From contig JAFTPT010000044.1 in NCBI GenBank assembly GCA_017463155.1, forward strand, positions 59,779 to 123,778: DNA of 64,000 nt, in the 5' to 3' direction. Position 1 is the stretch's first letter; each line of letters starts with the position of its first letter. Positions 26,519 through 36,663 of this stretch are shown in pieces. This DNA is from Blautia sp. (lineage in GTDB: Bacteria; Bacillota; Clostridia; Lachnospirales; Lachnospiraceae). Position numbers and translations under genes: made by a program. The notes under the pieces are model-generated. The model was not told where the DNA came from. It saw nothing but the letters and a program-made list of their open reading frames with translations, and made no database searches.

Positions 26519-28555
26519 GTGGGTATTGAGCAGACAGTTAAGAAAGCTATAAAGAAAAAACTGAATTCCGGAAAACCGATAGAAGCTGAAACACTGTACG
26601 AATCAATAAAAGATTATGATTATATATCCTTCGACATATTCGACACGTTAGTGAAGAGGAATGTGGAAGAACCCACGGATATCTTCTCTATTATGGTAAA
26701 GACGGTAGGGGAAAACTTCAGAGAGAAAAGAATCCAGGCAGAGAAGCGGGCGCGAGCAGAGCTTGGAAAAGTTGAGGTCACGATAGAGGATATCTACTCA
26801 TATTTTACAGAATCAGAACGACAGAAGCTGATAGAACTTGAGATGGATACAGAGCTCAAGGCAATCGTTCCCAATCAGGCTGTAGCAGATGTTTACCGTA
26901 GATGTTTGGATTCCGGGAAGACGATATATATCACTTCTGATATGTACTGGCCAAAGAAGACTGTGGAGGAGCTGCTGAATAAGAACGGATACAGCGGATA
27001 TAAGCAACTTTACTTATCAAGCGAAGAGCAGAAGGTCAAAAGCAATGGCACGTTGTTTCAGGAATTGCTTGAGAACGAGCAGATTAGACCGGAGCAAATT
27101 GTCCACATTGGTGATTCGCAGAAAGGCGATTATGAGGAACCGAGGAAACTCGGTATAAAGGCAGTAAGAATTCCACGACACTTCAAGAATATAGAATTCC
27201 GTGGGGATGATGTGAATGAGAAGATTGAGGTGAATTATCTCAATCACTTCATCAACAATACGTTTCCGAGGCCTGCGTTATCGGTCACATCAGGACATAC
27301 GCCACAGTCAGAATCAGAATCAGAAAACTCATCACGGTATTCAACGGATCCTTATTATCAATTCGGCTATTCGCAGTTTGGAAAGCTATTATTCGGATAT
27401 GTCAACTGGATTCATGATGAGGCTGTGAGGAGAGGGATTAGGAAGGTATTCTTCTTCGCCAGGGATGGCTATATCATGAAACAGGCGTATGAGGCTTGTG
27501 TGGATGATAAAACCACTGATACAAGATATCTTGAGGTATCACGACGCAGCCTTAGAGGACCGGTTCTCTGGATGGATTGTTCATACGAAACTATTCTGAA
27601 GATGGTTGTTAACGCTAAACTCGTGAGCCTTACATCTGTATTTGATGGTCTGGGGTTGGAGATTAATAACTATGTCGGTCAGATAAAGGAGTGTGACTTA
27701 CAACCAGACGCGGCATTCGATCGAAGCACAATTGAAAGCGATGAAAAGCTGAGAAAGCTGATAGAGACCATTAAGCCAGATATCATTGAGAACTCTAAGA
27801 AAGAATATGAACTACTGAAACAGTATCTTGCAGAGAATAGTGTTGAGGGGCGATTTGCTGTTGTAGATATTGGGTATGGTGGAAGTATGCAGCGGTATCT
27901 GCAGCAAGTGCTGGGACAGCTTAGTATTGAACATGATATCACAGGCTTCTATCTGGCTGTGGCAGACTTCTATACAAAGAATATGCTTCCGGATGTCAAG
28001 TTAGATCTTAATGGATATCTATTTGATTTTCAGCATGACCCGAATGCAACTGATACGCGGAGATCCTTTGTGGGTCTCTTTGAAACATTGTTCTTAGAGC
28101 AAGGCGGTTCAGTAAAAAGGTATGTGGCTGATAAGGATGGAGTAGTAGCAGAACGATATCCTTATGAATATGAAGTTGACGGAAAACCAACTGAAGATTT
28201 AAAGAAGATCAGAAGAATACAGGACGGCGCTATCGATTTTGTAAGAAATGCTTCGAGTGACGAATTGCTGGGGATACTGAGTTGTGGGCCGGATGAATAT
28301 TTTGTTGGACTGCAATCTGTAGGCGAAGAGCCAACAATGAAGGAACTTAAGCTGTTCGGTGATATTTCATTCTACGATGAGGGCATGACGGAAAAGTTGG
28401 CGGCACCGAAAAGTGTGACTTACTATGTGGCTCACCCAAAGCAGATGAAAGAAGATTTTCTTAAGTGCAGATGGAAGACTGGTTTTTTGAAAAGATTGCT
28501 TAAGGTGAATCTTCCATATCAGAAGATGTATGAAAGATTGCGGAGTATGGGATAG
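26519..28555 (+). CDS. HAD-superfamily protein of polysaccharide loci (COG5610-like)
   Basis: 678 residues from GTG, three bases after the pssE stop. The first 230 residues form a HAD phosphatase-like domain: motif I DIFDTLV (near 38), SDMYWPKKT as motif II, a lysine in EEQKVKSNG, and HIGDSQKGD as motif IV. The second domain (about 280-678) is the conserved partner found with such HAD domains in glycan loci and contains FFFARDGYIMKQAYEAC and VDIGYGGSMQRYLQQ. Its reaction is unknown; a phosphate-releasing or sugar-transferring step in glycan modification is a guess from context. Confidence 0.75.
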   Translation: MGIEQTVKKAIKKKLNSGKPIEAETLYESIKDYDYISFDIFDTLVKRNVEEPTDIFSIMVKTVGENFREKRIQAEKRARAELGKVEVTIEDIYSYFTESERQKLIELEMDTELKAIVPNQAVADVYRRCLDSGKTIYITSDMYWPKKTVEELLNKNGYSGYKQLYLSSEEQKVKSNGTLFQELLENEQIRPEQIVHIGDSQKGDYEEPRKLGIKAVRIPRHFKNIEFRGDDVNEKIEVNYLNHFINNTFPRPALSVTSGHTPQSESESENSSRYSTDPYYQFGYSQFGKLLFGYVNWIHDEAVRRGIRKVFFFARDGYIMKQAYEACVDDKTTDTRYLEVSRRSLRGPVLWMDCSYETILKMVVNAKLVSLTSVFDGLGLEINNYVGQIKECDLQPDAAFDRSTIESDEKLRKLIETIKPDIIENSKKEYELLKQYLAENSVEGRFAVVDIGYGGSMQRYLQQVLGQLSIEHDITGFYLAVADFYTKNMLPDVKLDLNGYLFDFQHDPNATDTRRSFVGLFETLFLEQGGSVKRYVADKDGVVAERYPYEYEVDGKPTEDLKKIRRIQDGAIDFVRNASSDELLGILSCGPDEYFVGLQSVGEEPTMKELKLFGDISFYDEGMTEKLAAPKSVTYYVAHPKQMKEDFLKCRWKTGFLKRLLKVNLPYQKMYERLRSMG

Positions 28556-28557
28556 TT

Positions 28558-29397
28558 ATGAGTGGCAATAATTATAAAATTCTTGCTGGGATTGTTACAT
28601 ATAATCCATCAATAGACAGATTCAAAGAGTGTTTAGACGCTATTCATTCGCAAGTTAAAGATGTGTATATATTTGACAATGGGTCTGAAAATATCAATGA
28701 AATCGAATGCCTAATAGAGAAATATTGCGATTCATTGATACTATATAGAAACAAAAAAAATGCAGGTATTGCCACAGCACTAGCAAGAATAATGGAATAC
28801 GCAGATAGAAACTCGTATGATTGGGTTCTGTCTATGGATCAAGATTCCTTACTACAAAAGGGAATAATAGATGCATATAGGAATTCTATAAAAATGCCTT
28901 CGAATGTTGGAATGTTTACATGTTTAATTAAAGATAGAAATTTTGAAGATTCTAAGTACGAGAAACAATCTAAAGCAGAGATTGACGTGAAATACTGTAT
29001 TACTTCCGGAGCGCTAACAAGTGTAGATGCTTATAAAAAAACATCAGGATATGATGAGGACTTTTTCATTGATTGTGTAGATTTTGATATTTGCTATAGT
29101 TTGCGAGAAGTTGGGTTCCGAATAATAAGAGTTAATCATTTTGGTTTGTTGCATGAGGTAGGTCAGGGAGAAAACAGGAGATTTTTGTGGAAAAAGATAG
29201 TTGTATACCACGAAAAACCGAAAAGGATATATTATCTCGCTAGAAATACAAAGAGATTATATAAGAAACATAGGTCATATGGATTACTGAGACTAATAAA
29301 AAAAGAAGCTGCGTTATTGCTCCGCATAATTGTATATGAAGATAATAAGAAAGAAAAACTAAGTGCATTTTGCAAAGGAATTCTTTTAGATAGTTGA
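28558..29397 (+). CDS. Glycosyltransferase family 2
   Basis: 279 residues, GT-A fold. The start ILAGIVTYNPSIDRFKECLD, the DNGSEN turn, LSMDQDS (metal-binding DxD-like site) and the later GYDEDFFIDCVDFDICYSLR block match the rhamnosyltransferase-like GT2 group. It probably adds one sugar to the growing repeat on the cytosolic face. The donor cannot be told from sequence, though dTDP-rhamnose made by the rfb genes downstream is a candidate. The gene is clearly more AT-rich than the core genes of the window. Confidence 0.85.
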   Translation: MSGNNYKILAGIVTYNPSIDRFKECLDAIHSQVKDVYIFDNGSENINEIECLIEKYCDSLILYRNKKNAGIATALARIMEYADRNSYDWVLSMDQDSLLQKGIIDAYRNSIKMPSNVGMFTCLIKDRNFEDSKYEKQSKAEIDVKYCITSGALTSVDAYKKTSGYDEDFFIDCVDFDICYSLREVGFRIIRVNHFGLLHEVGQGENRRFLWKKIVVYHEKPKRIYYLARNTKRLYKKHRSYGLLRLIKKEAALLLRIIVYEDNKKEKLSAFCKGILLDS

Positions 29398-29409
29398 GGA
29401 AAAAAGTGA

Positions 29410-30474
29410 ATGAAAGTAAACTTCATTCTTCCGGGGCTTGGAGATTCAGGCGGGATACAAATAGTAAAAAAATATGTTCAACTTTTGAACGAAAGAGGAA
29501 TAGATACTGTAATATATTGCTCATTAATATCAAATAATTTGCATAGATACCATAGTAGATTAGTAAATAATTTACATCAACTGTATTGTTCGATTAAAAC
29601 CATAAAAGAAAAAAATAAAAAGGAAGAAATAATATGGGTACCTAAAATAAATAGCAAATATATTCGGGAAGCTGATCATACTATTGCAACAATGTGGGCA
29701 ACTGCATTTGATGTGAGTAGATTGTCTGAAAAGTGCGGAAAGAAATGGTATTTTGTTCAAGGTTTTGAGATTTGGGATAATAAGGTGTTGTGTCTTGAAA
29801 GCTATAGACTTCCGCTAAATAAGATTGTTATCTCAACATGGATTAATAATCAATTAAAGGAAAACCTCGGTATCGGCCCGTTTCCGGTTGTCTATAACGG
29901 ATTGGATACCGAGCTCTTTAAACCACATGTCGATGCACCCCGGAATATAAGTTCTTCAGAAGAATCAAAAACAATTTTGATGATGAACCATGATAATCCG
30001 GTGAAGGGTGTGAACGACGGGTTAATGGTATTTGAGAAAGTTAAGCAACAGTATCCAAGTGCTCGTTTTATTATGTTTGGATTGCGGGATAATGGCAACC
30101 TTCCTGAATATATAGAGTATTATCAAGATCCAAGCAAGGAAATCCTGGTTGAATTGTATCAGCAGTCTGATATTTTCCTTTTCCCGAGCCATTCAGATGG
30201 TTGGGGACTTACTCCAATAGAAGCAATGGCGTGTGGATGCGCAGTTGTAGGTACAAATACTGGATTTGTGCTTGATCTCGGTGAACATGGTGAGAACATG
30301 ATGGTGTGTGAGTCTGATGACATAGACGCCATGTATAACAACGTAAAGGTTTTATTGGATGATCCAAATCTTTTAAGCCATTTAAAAAAGCAAGGAAGAA
30401 GCACAGTAGAGCAATTGTCATGGGAAGCCTCTACCAAGAACCTGATAGATGTATTAACGCAAAGAACAATTTAG
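29410..30474 (+). CDS. Glycosyltransferase family 4
   Basis: 354 residues, GT-B fold. The N-terminal LPGLGDSGGIQIVKKYVQLL is the acceptor-side loop, and the C-terminal block SDIFLFPSHSDGWGLTPIEAMACG (in two parts) with its E-x7-E pattern is the nucleotide-sugar site of family GT4. It retains the donor anomer configuration by family rule. It follows the GT2 gene by 12 bases and shares its AT-rich composition, suggesting the two arrived together. Confidence 0.9.
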   Translation: MKVNFILPGLGDSGGIQIVKKYVQLLNERGIDTVIYCSLISNNLHRYHSRLVNNLHQLYCSIKTIKEKNKKEEIIWVPKINSKYIREADHTIATMWATAFDVSRLSEKCGKKWYFVQGFEIWDNKVLCLESYRLPLNKIVISTWINNQLKENLGIGPFPVVYNGLDTELFKPHVDAPRNISSSEESKTILMMNHDNPVKGVNDGLMVFEKVKQQYPSARFIMFGLRDNGNLPEYIEYYQDPSKEILVELYQQSDIFLFPSHSDGWGLTPIEAMACGCAVVGTNTGFVLDLGEHGENMMVCESDDIDAMYNNVKVLLDDPNLLSHLKKQGRSTVEQLSWEASTKNLIDVLTQRTI

Positions 30475-30556
30475 AAGAATAGCTTTGCTTACAATTAGGC
30501 TTGTTAATCAAGTTGTGTCGAAATAAACCGCTGTTATTGAAACTAGGAGCTTGGCG

Positions 30557-31831
30557 ATGAAGAAATCTAGCCGCAGTCTTAACAGGCTTTTCTATATTTT
30601 ATATATATTATATTTGATTAATGGCATTTTGGCAGAATCTCAGTATTCATTACTGCAGCCTTACAGTACCATATTGACTGTGATGCGTTATCTTGACCTG
30701 GCAGCATTTGCGGTGTTAGGTGTCTCGAGATCAGGCAAGATGAACAAAACACGAATGATACTTGGACTGGTTACGCTTGGAATAACTGTAATAACTGTTC
30801 TTTTCTATGATGGTGGTATTGGTATTCTATTTATTATTTTTATCCTGATGGCGGGAAAAAATAGGGATCTTAGCACTATATTTAAGACTACGGTAATTAC
30901 TATTGTTGCAACATATCTGTTTGTTATCTTGTCCAGCCAGGTGGGAATCATTCCTGATAATGTCGGTACGAGATGGATCGGGAATTATGCTGGCAGTTTC
31001 TTTGCGGGAGAATATGTAAGACATGCAATGGGCTTTCTTGTGTCTAATCAGGTGCCTGTAACTTTCCTGATGGTGTATATATTGATCATAGGATGGACGA
31101 AAGGAAATATCTCGCTGTGGCTCAATACTGCCTTTGCGCTGATCAATATATACCTGTTCTATAATTTTGGCTCACGAATCGTATTTGTTGTTACTTTTGT
31201 TGCGATTATTGTTTTTTATGGAATCAAGATTCGAGAGAAGCTTGGAAAGATATCGAGGCACAAGACAGGAAAACGCAGTGTATTGACATATTCATTTATT
31301 GGTGCAGCAATAATTAGCTTTGCTGTAAGTCTTCTATATACTTCAAGTTCTTCAACACTTCAATATTTGGATGTCTTTTTTAACCATAGGATTTCTATGG
31401 CTAGTGAAGCGATTAAGTACTACGGTATTCATTTTATAGGAATGGGGAAGGATGCAGCTACCTATAATGGTGCGCTAAATACCGTAACTGTTGATAACGG
31501 ATATGTTTCACTGTTCATCCAGAATGGCTTCGTTGTAGGAATCATTGTTATTGTAGCACTAACATATATAACACAAAAGGCAACATATTATAAAAATAGA
31601 TACATCTTGTGGGCATTGGTAATCTTTGCTGCTTTGAATATGATTAATGCTGACTTGATCTCATACAGAGCTATTGCCTGGTATTGTATATTAGTTAATC
31701 CACAAGATCAATTACTTCTCTCTGACGAAGTACTCATGAAGAAGAGAAAAAGACTCTTTAGGATCACAAGGGGCTCAGATAGATCGCGAACCAGCAGCGT
31801 AGTTGTAACTGCAGCAAGGAGAGTTCAATGA
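30557..31831 (+). CDS. Wzy-like O-antigen/capsule polymerase
   Basis: About 424 residues with ten or more hydrophobic segments across the protein and a larger extracellular loop before the last helices (near YYGIHFIGMGKDAATYNG). Low sequence conservation with this topology, placed between glycosyltransferases and a flippase, is the usual evidence for the polymerase that joins repeat units on the outer face. The start at 30557 has AGGAG seven bases upstream; the TTG at 30551 is less likely. Its stop overlaps the acyltransferase start (ATGA). Confidence 0.78.
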   Translation: MKKSSRSLNRLFYILYILYLINGILAESQYSLLQPYSTILTVMRYLDLAAFAVLGVSRSGKMNKTRMILGLVTLGITVITVLFYDGGIGILFIIFILMAGKNRDLSTIFKTTVITIVATYLFVILSSQVGIIPDNVGTRWIGNYAGSFFAGEYVRHAMGFLVSNQVPVTFLMVYILIIGWTKGNISLWLNTAFALINIYLFYNFGSRIVFVVTFVAIIVFYGIKIREKLGKISRHKTGKRSVLTYSFIGAAIISFAVSLLYTSSSSTLQYLDVFFNHRISMASEAIKYYGIHFIGMGKDAATYNGALNTVTVDNGYVSLFIQNGFVVGIIVIVALTYITQKATYYKNRYILWALVIFAALNMINADLISYRAIAWYCILVNPQDQLLLSDEVLMKKRKRLFRITRGSDRSRTSSVVVTAARRVQ

Positions 31832-32902
31832 TTGTATTTATTGTGGCCTTAGCCGCTGTTATTTTACTTTCAACTTGTGTAACAACAAATGGTAAGGGAT
31901 CGATTGCTGATAAGTTTATAAAACAAGGGACGATGGTGGCAGAGCCGTTTCTCTCTCAGCGCTCAACCACAATTATCAATGGCATCTTTGTGCTCCTGAT
32001 CTTTTTCAGCCATAGCACTCAGTACCTGTCTCTCTCCGGTAATCTTCTGGATTCCCTTTACCGCCATTTTCAGAACTTCCATAACCAGTGGGTGGTAACA
32101 ACATTCCTCGCATTTTCTGGTTTCGGTGTAATGCTGAAAATCATGCGGGGGGGGGGTACAGTACCTTAATAAATATCCAAGGAACCGTCTGTTAAAGACA
32201 CTCGTGAATTTTGATATAGCAGTTATTCTCTTTCTGGTGGCAAACTCATTGCTGGCTATCCATTACAGTGGATGGGAGATTGCAGGGAGCTTCATTGGTA
32301 TTACCGGTATCGGAAACAGCAACTGGTACATATTCACAATTCTTGTGATGTACCTGGTGTCGTATTTAGCGGCTGTAGCACTTAAGGATAACTATAAAGC
32401 TATTGCCATGGCAGTTACAGTTTGTTCCGTAGCTTATGTTGTCATCGCACAGATTACTGGACTGCCCAGCCGGTTTGTATCGACTGTTGTGACATATGCG
32501 CTTGGTATGTGGATAGCTGTCTATAAGGATGAGCTTGAGAGACTGTTAAAGAAAAAATCTTTGATCTCTCTATTGGTTATTGTTATTCCGATACTTCTGA
32601 CATACAAGCTTAGAGGTAACGACTTTATTATGAATCTGAACTCCTGCTTTTTTGTATTGCTGGTTGTTTGGTTCATGGCACATTTTGAGACTCGAAGCAA
32701 TATACTGTATTTTCTGGGAAAGCATGCGTTCAGCATTTATATCCTGCAAAGGCTTCCAATGCTGATCATTTCGTATTTCTATACTCCGGCTGGAGTGATG
32801 AATTATGTATTTGTAGCTATGTGCTTACTAATTACGGTAGGATTTGCAGTAGTATTTGATCATCTACTAAAGAAAGTTGACAGGATGATAATCAAAACCT
32901 GA
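31828..32902 (+). pseudogene. Acyltransferase 3 family protein, off by a frameshift at a G10 tract
   Basis: Two frames split one membrane O-acyltransferase. The first (31828-32169) has the N-terminal helices, including IFFSHSTQYLSLS with the family His, and ends FSGFGVMLKIMRGGGTVP. The second runs to 32902 with about eight more membrane helices. With nine G's instead of ten, the join reads MRGGVQYLNKYPRNRLL and continues without a break for about 357 residues, the normal size. It would add acetyl or a similar group to the glycan. The homopolymer makes reversible switching likely. Confidence 0.88.
32147..32156 (+). repeat. G10 homopolymer in the acyltransferase gene
   Basis: Ten consecutive G's at the point where the reading frame breaks. 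Loss of one G, or gain of two, restores the full-length protein. Confidence 0.9.
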
Positions 32903-32913
32903 TAAGGGGTTCT

Positions 32914-34323
32914 ATGAACGAGAAATATAAGTATCTGGGAAAGAATACGCTGATATTTGCAATCAGTTCGTTCGGGACAAAGTTTCTGTCTTTCCTATTA
33001 GTTCCACTTTATACAAATGTACTGAGTACTGAGGAGTATGGGACAGCTGATTTAATAACGACTACAGCTACGTTGCTGATTTTTATGTTGACCATAAACA
33101 TCGCAGAAGCTGTTCTCCGATTCTCGATTGAACGGAAGAGTAACCAGGAGGAAGTCCTTTCATACGGAATACGTGTACTGCTGATCGGATCACTTTGGTG
33201 TGGAATTGGCCTTGGTATCGTGGCGCTCACAGGGTTTTTGGCTTGGCCGCCATACTACTACCTATTCGTATTGCTCTATTTCTTTAGCACCGCACTTTAT
33301 CAGATACTTACAAACTATTTGAGGGGTGTGGATAAGGTCAGACAGGTAGCTGTTGCAGGAATTATATCAGCGTTAGCATTGATCCTAAGCAATATTCTGT
33401 TTCTTCTGGTTATTAAGATCGGGATCATCGGCTATCTGATCTCCTTGGTGCTCGGACCCTTGGTTGCCAGTATCTACTGCATCCTTGTGATCCGAGAACC
33501 AGGTAAAGTTTATATCAGGAATCTTTGTGACGCAGAGACAATGAAGGCAATGCGGGCATACTGCATTCCGCTGATTTTCAACAATATCGCTCTCTGGATT
33601 AACGCATTCCTGGATCGTTATTTTGTGACATACTTTTGTGGAGTAGGCGAGAACGGCATTTATTCCGTTGCATCTAAGATTCCGACTATACTTGCGACTT
33701 GCTATACTGTGTTCTCACAGGCTTGGAACCTCTCGGCAATCAAGGAGTTCGATCCGGAAGATAAGGATGGTTTCTTCTCAAAGACGTATGAGGTTTATAA
33801 CAGCCTGATCGTCACGGTCTGCAGTGTACTAATAATACTGAACATACCGCTTGCAAAGTTTTTATACGCAAAGGAGTTCTTCGCGGCGTGGCAATATTCA
33901 TCCGTGCTTCTTCTTTCCGTCATGTTCAACTCACTAACCATCATCATAGGCAGCATCTTCAGCGCGGTAAAGGAGACAAAGGCGATAGCTACAACAACTG
34001 TGCTGTCGGCGGTAGTTAATACAGTACTAAACGTAATCTTAATACCGCTTATGGGAGCTCTCGGAGCAGCAATAGCTACAGCGATTGCCTATCTTGTGAT
34101 GTGGGCAGCACGACTGGTGATGTCACGGAAATACATCAAGTTCAGAGTGAACTGGATACTGGATTGCGTAGTGTATGGAATACTGGGATTGCAGGTTGTG
34201 TTTGAGCATATGAACGGGCATATGTACGTTGGACAAGTGGCGTGCTTGGCAGTGATCATAGGGATGAATTTTAAGCAGATAGGGATGCTGAGTAAAACGA
34301 TTATGGGTAGGATTAAAAGATGA
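32914..34323 (+). CDS. Wzx-type oligosaccharide flippase
   Basis: 469 residues with about 12 to 14 hydrophobic helices of the MATE/MOP type. The start YKYLGKNTLIFAISSFGTKF and LVPLYTNVLSTEEYGTADLI, split here, is the classical polysaccharide-exporter opening. It would move the lipid-linked repeat unit across the membrane for the polymerase encoded two genes upstream. It overlaps the next gene by four bases. Confidence 0.93.
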   Translation: MNEKYKYLGKNTLIFAISSFGTKFLSFLLVPLYTNVLSTEEYGTADLITTTATLLIFMLTINIAEAVLRFSIERKSNQEEVLSYGIRVLLIGSLWCGIGLGIVALTGFLAWPPYYYLFVLLYFFSTALYQILTNYLRGVDKVRQVAVAGIISALALILSNILFLLVIKIGIIGYLISLVLGPLVASIYCILVIREPGKVYIRNLCDAETMKAMRAYCIPLIFNNIALWINAFLDRYFVTYFCGVGENGIYSVASKIPTILATCYTVFSQAWNLSAIKEFDPEDKDGFFSKTYEVYNSLIVTVCSVLIILNIPLAKFLYAKEFFAAWQYSSVLLLSVMFNSLTIIIGSIFSAVKETKAIATTTVLSAVVNTVLNVILIPLMGALGAAIATAIAYLVMWAARLVMSRKYIKFRVNWILDCVVYGILGLQVVFEHMNGHMYVGQVACLAVIIGMNFKQIGMLSKTIMGRIKR

Positions 34324-35549
34324 ACGCAATTCAAAAGTATAAGGATAGGGTAAAGCAATATGGGCGGAAGTATGTGTGGCGGATGATACTTAGGAATAAG
34401 GTGCTACTGCCTCTTAATAGATGTGTATTGACAATTGGCATAGCCCTTTTCAAGAATAAAGATATCCAGAATAAGATCATTATTGAAAGCCATAATGATT
34501 TTGACTGTAATGGCGGTCCATTCTATGACTTTTTAATACGGAATGGATATAACAAGAAATATAGAATAGTGTGGCTTTTGAAAAATAAATGCAATAGGGA
34601 ACTTCCTGAAAATGTATTTGCCTATAAAATCAATAGCCCGTCGCTAAAGAAAGCCTATGATATCTGTACTGCTAAAGTTTTCTTTGCAGATGATGTTGTG
34701 ACAAAAAAAGTTAAGGAAGAACAAATCAACTTTTATCTTACCCATGGCTCGTTTGGGCTTAAGGACGCTCATGGAGCCAATATGGCAGCAAGAGAAAATG
34801 ATCTATTATTGTCTCCATCATCGAACGTTGATTCAATAATGGCATATGAGTGGTCACTACCTTTTCCATGTGAGAAACTGATTCATTTGGGGTTCCCGTC
34901 TGAGGACATCTTCTATTCTGAGGAAATACCGAATGAATTCGATAAATTGAGGATTGATACAACCCAAAAGATTATTCTTTGGATGCCAACATTCAGAGCA
35001 ACTAATGATTTTAACAGACATGATTCTGACGAAGTTTTGCCTTACGGAATTCCATTGATTACTTCGTTAGAAATGTATAAAGAACTGGATCAATACTTAA
35101 AAGAAAAAGGTGTTCTGTTGGTTATTAAATTGCATCCGATGCAAAACCTGAATCTTATTGAGGAGCTTGAAGAGACAGATAACATAAAATGGTTGGATGC
35201 GAAATCAGTTAAGGAACGTGGAATGGATACCTTCAGAATGATGAAATTTAGTGATGCTTTGTTAAGTGATTATTCATCTGTGGCGTATTCATATCTTCAC
35301 ACAAATAATCCTATCGGATATGTTCTTCCGGACATGGAAAGCTACAAAAAGGGAGTTTGCGTTGATAATATAGACGAATATCTTGCGGGTCCTAGAATAA
35401 TAGATTTTAAGGGTTTGAAACAATTTATCAGTGATATAGCAGAATCAAACGATACATACAAAGAAGACAGAAAGAAATTGTTTGATTTTATTTATGAGCA
35501 TCATGATGGAAACAGCTCGAAACGTATTGTTGAGTTTTTGAAGCTCTGA
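34320..35549 (+). CDS. CDP-glycerol glycerophosphotransferase family protein (TagF/TagB-like)
   Basis: 409 residues. The C-terminal domain has the family motifs LWMPTFRAT, KLHPMQN and SDYSSVAYSYL with the conserved His and Ser residues. Members move a polyol phosphate from a CDP-linked donor to a glycan or teichoic acid. In this locus the donor could come from the cytidylyltransferase fusion at 37197 or, less likely by family rule, CDP-choline from the LicC-like enzyme at 41157. No LicD is present, so this enzyme is the main phosphotransfer candidate. Confidence 0.85.
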   Translation: MNAIQKYKDRVKQYGRKYVWRMILRNKVLLPLNRCVLTIGIALFKNKDIQNKIIIESHNDFDCNGGPFYDFLIRNGYNKKYRIVWLLKNKCNRELPENVFAYKINSPSLKKAYDICTAKVFFADDVVTKKVKEEQINFYLTHGSFGLKDAHGANMAARENDLLLSPSSNVDSIMAYEWSLPFPCEKLIHLGFPSEDIFYSEEIPNEFDKLRIDTTQKIILWMPTFRATNDFNRHDSDEVLPYGIPLITSLEMYKELDQYLKEKGVLLVIKLHPMQNLNLIEELEETDNIKWLDAKSVKERGMDTFRMMKFSDALLSDYSSVAYSYLHTNNPIGYVLPDMESYKKGVCVDNIDEYLAGPRIIDFKGLKQFISDIAESNDTYKEDRKKLFDFIYEHHDGNSSKRIVEFLKL

Positions 35550-35568
35550 GTATAAGAGGAAATATTTT

Positions 35569-36645
35569 ATGATTAATTTTACAGTAGGACCTGTTCAATC
35601 ATCTGATCGTGTTAGGCAAATTGGTGGAATGAATGTTCCATATTTTAGAACGCCTGAGTTTTCGGAGATTCTCTTAGAGAATGAAGGACTAATTAAAGAA
35701 TTCACAAATGCAGAGCAAGAGGCAAGAGCTCTATTTATAACCGGATCAGGTACGGCATCCATGGAAGCGGCAGTGATGAACTGTTTTACACGTGACGATA
35801 AGGTTCTTATTGTAAATGGAGGAAGCTTTGGACAGCGTTTCGTAGACATATGCAAGATTCATGAAATACCGCATGAGGAAATAAAGGTTGAATCTGGTAA
35901 GAATTTGTTGGAATCACAGCTGGGGTCATTTGAGAATCAAGGCTTCACAGGCTTTCTGGTTAATATTCATGAAACATCAACTGGCGTACACTATAACACA
36001 AATCTCATTGCTGATTTTTGTAAGAGAAATCATTGTTTTTTAATCGTAGATGCCATCAGCTCTTTTCTGGCGGACGAATTTGATATGAAAGCAACAGGGG
36101 CTGATGTCATGATAACAGGATCTCAAAAAGCGCTTGCATGCCCACCTGGAATTTCGATAATTGTCCTTTCTGCAAATGCTGTAAATCGCGTACAAAGCAA
36201 CGAAGTGAAATCCTTGTATTTTGATTTAAAAAATGCACTTAAGGATGGCGTGCGTGGACAGACACCATTTACGCCTGCAGTTGGAGTTTTGCTTCAGATA
36301 AATGCCAGATTACACGAGATAAAAGAAAACGGTGGAGCGACGGGTGAACAAGAAAAGATTGCTTATTTAGCATCTTATTTTCGGAATAGAATAAAGGATT
36401 TGCCTTTATCAATATATTCAGAGTCTTTCTCCAATGCTGTCACATCTCTTGAGACTCATAATGTCTCTGCCTTGGAAATATGCAAAGTGCTGAAGGATGA
36501 GTATGGTATTTGGGTTTGCCCGAATGGGGGAGCACTTGGCGAGAAGGTTTTCCGAGTAGGACATATTGGATGCTTAACGACAGGTGACTACGATGTCTTA
36601 ATTAATGCATTGGATGACTTAGTTAGACGAGGAATTCTAAAATAG
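35569..36645 (+). CDS. Class V aminotransferase (AGXT/phosphonate type)
   Basis: 358 residues, PLP-dependent. The start FTVGPVQ is that of alanine-glyoxylate and 2-aminoethylphosphonate transaminases. The glycine-rich TGSGTASMEAAVMN segment binds the cofactor phosphate, VDAISSF holds the ring-stacking Asp, and the Schiff-base lysine is Lys187 in GSQKAL. In this setting it probably aminates a small aldehyde or keto-phosphate to be activated by the neighbouring cytidylyltransferase fusion. True aminoethylphosphonate synthesis would also need a PEP mutase, which is not in the window. Confidence 0.85.
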   Translation: MINFTVGPVQSSDRVRQIGGMNVPYFRTPEFSEILLENEGLIKEFTNAEQEARALFITGSGTASMEAAVMNCFTRDDKVLIVNGGSFGQRFVDICKIHEIPHEEIKVESGKNLLESQLGSFENQGFTGFLVNIHETSTGVHYNTNLIADFCKRNHCFLIVDAISSFLADEFDMKATGADVMITGSQKALACPPGISIIVLSANAVNRVQSNEVKSLYFDLKNALKDGVRGQTPFTPAVGVLLQINARLHEIKENGGATGEQEKIAYLASYFRNRIKDLPLSIYSESFSNAVTSLETHNVSALEICKVLKDEYGIWVCPNGGALGEKVFRVGHIGCLTTGDYDVLINALDDLVRRGILK

Positions 36646-36663
36646 GTGAGTCAGGTGATTGCA

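Noticed and set aside
35569-36645. Complete 2-aminoethylphosphonate pathway
   Set aside because: Only the transaminase-like gene is present; no PEP mutase or phosphonopyruvate decarboxylase is seen.
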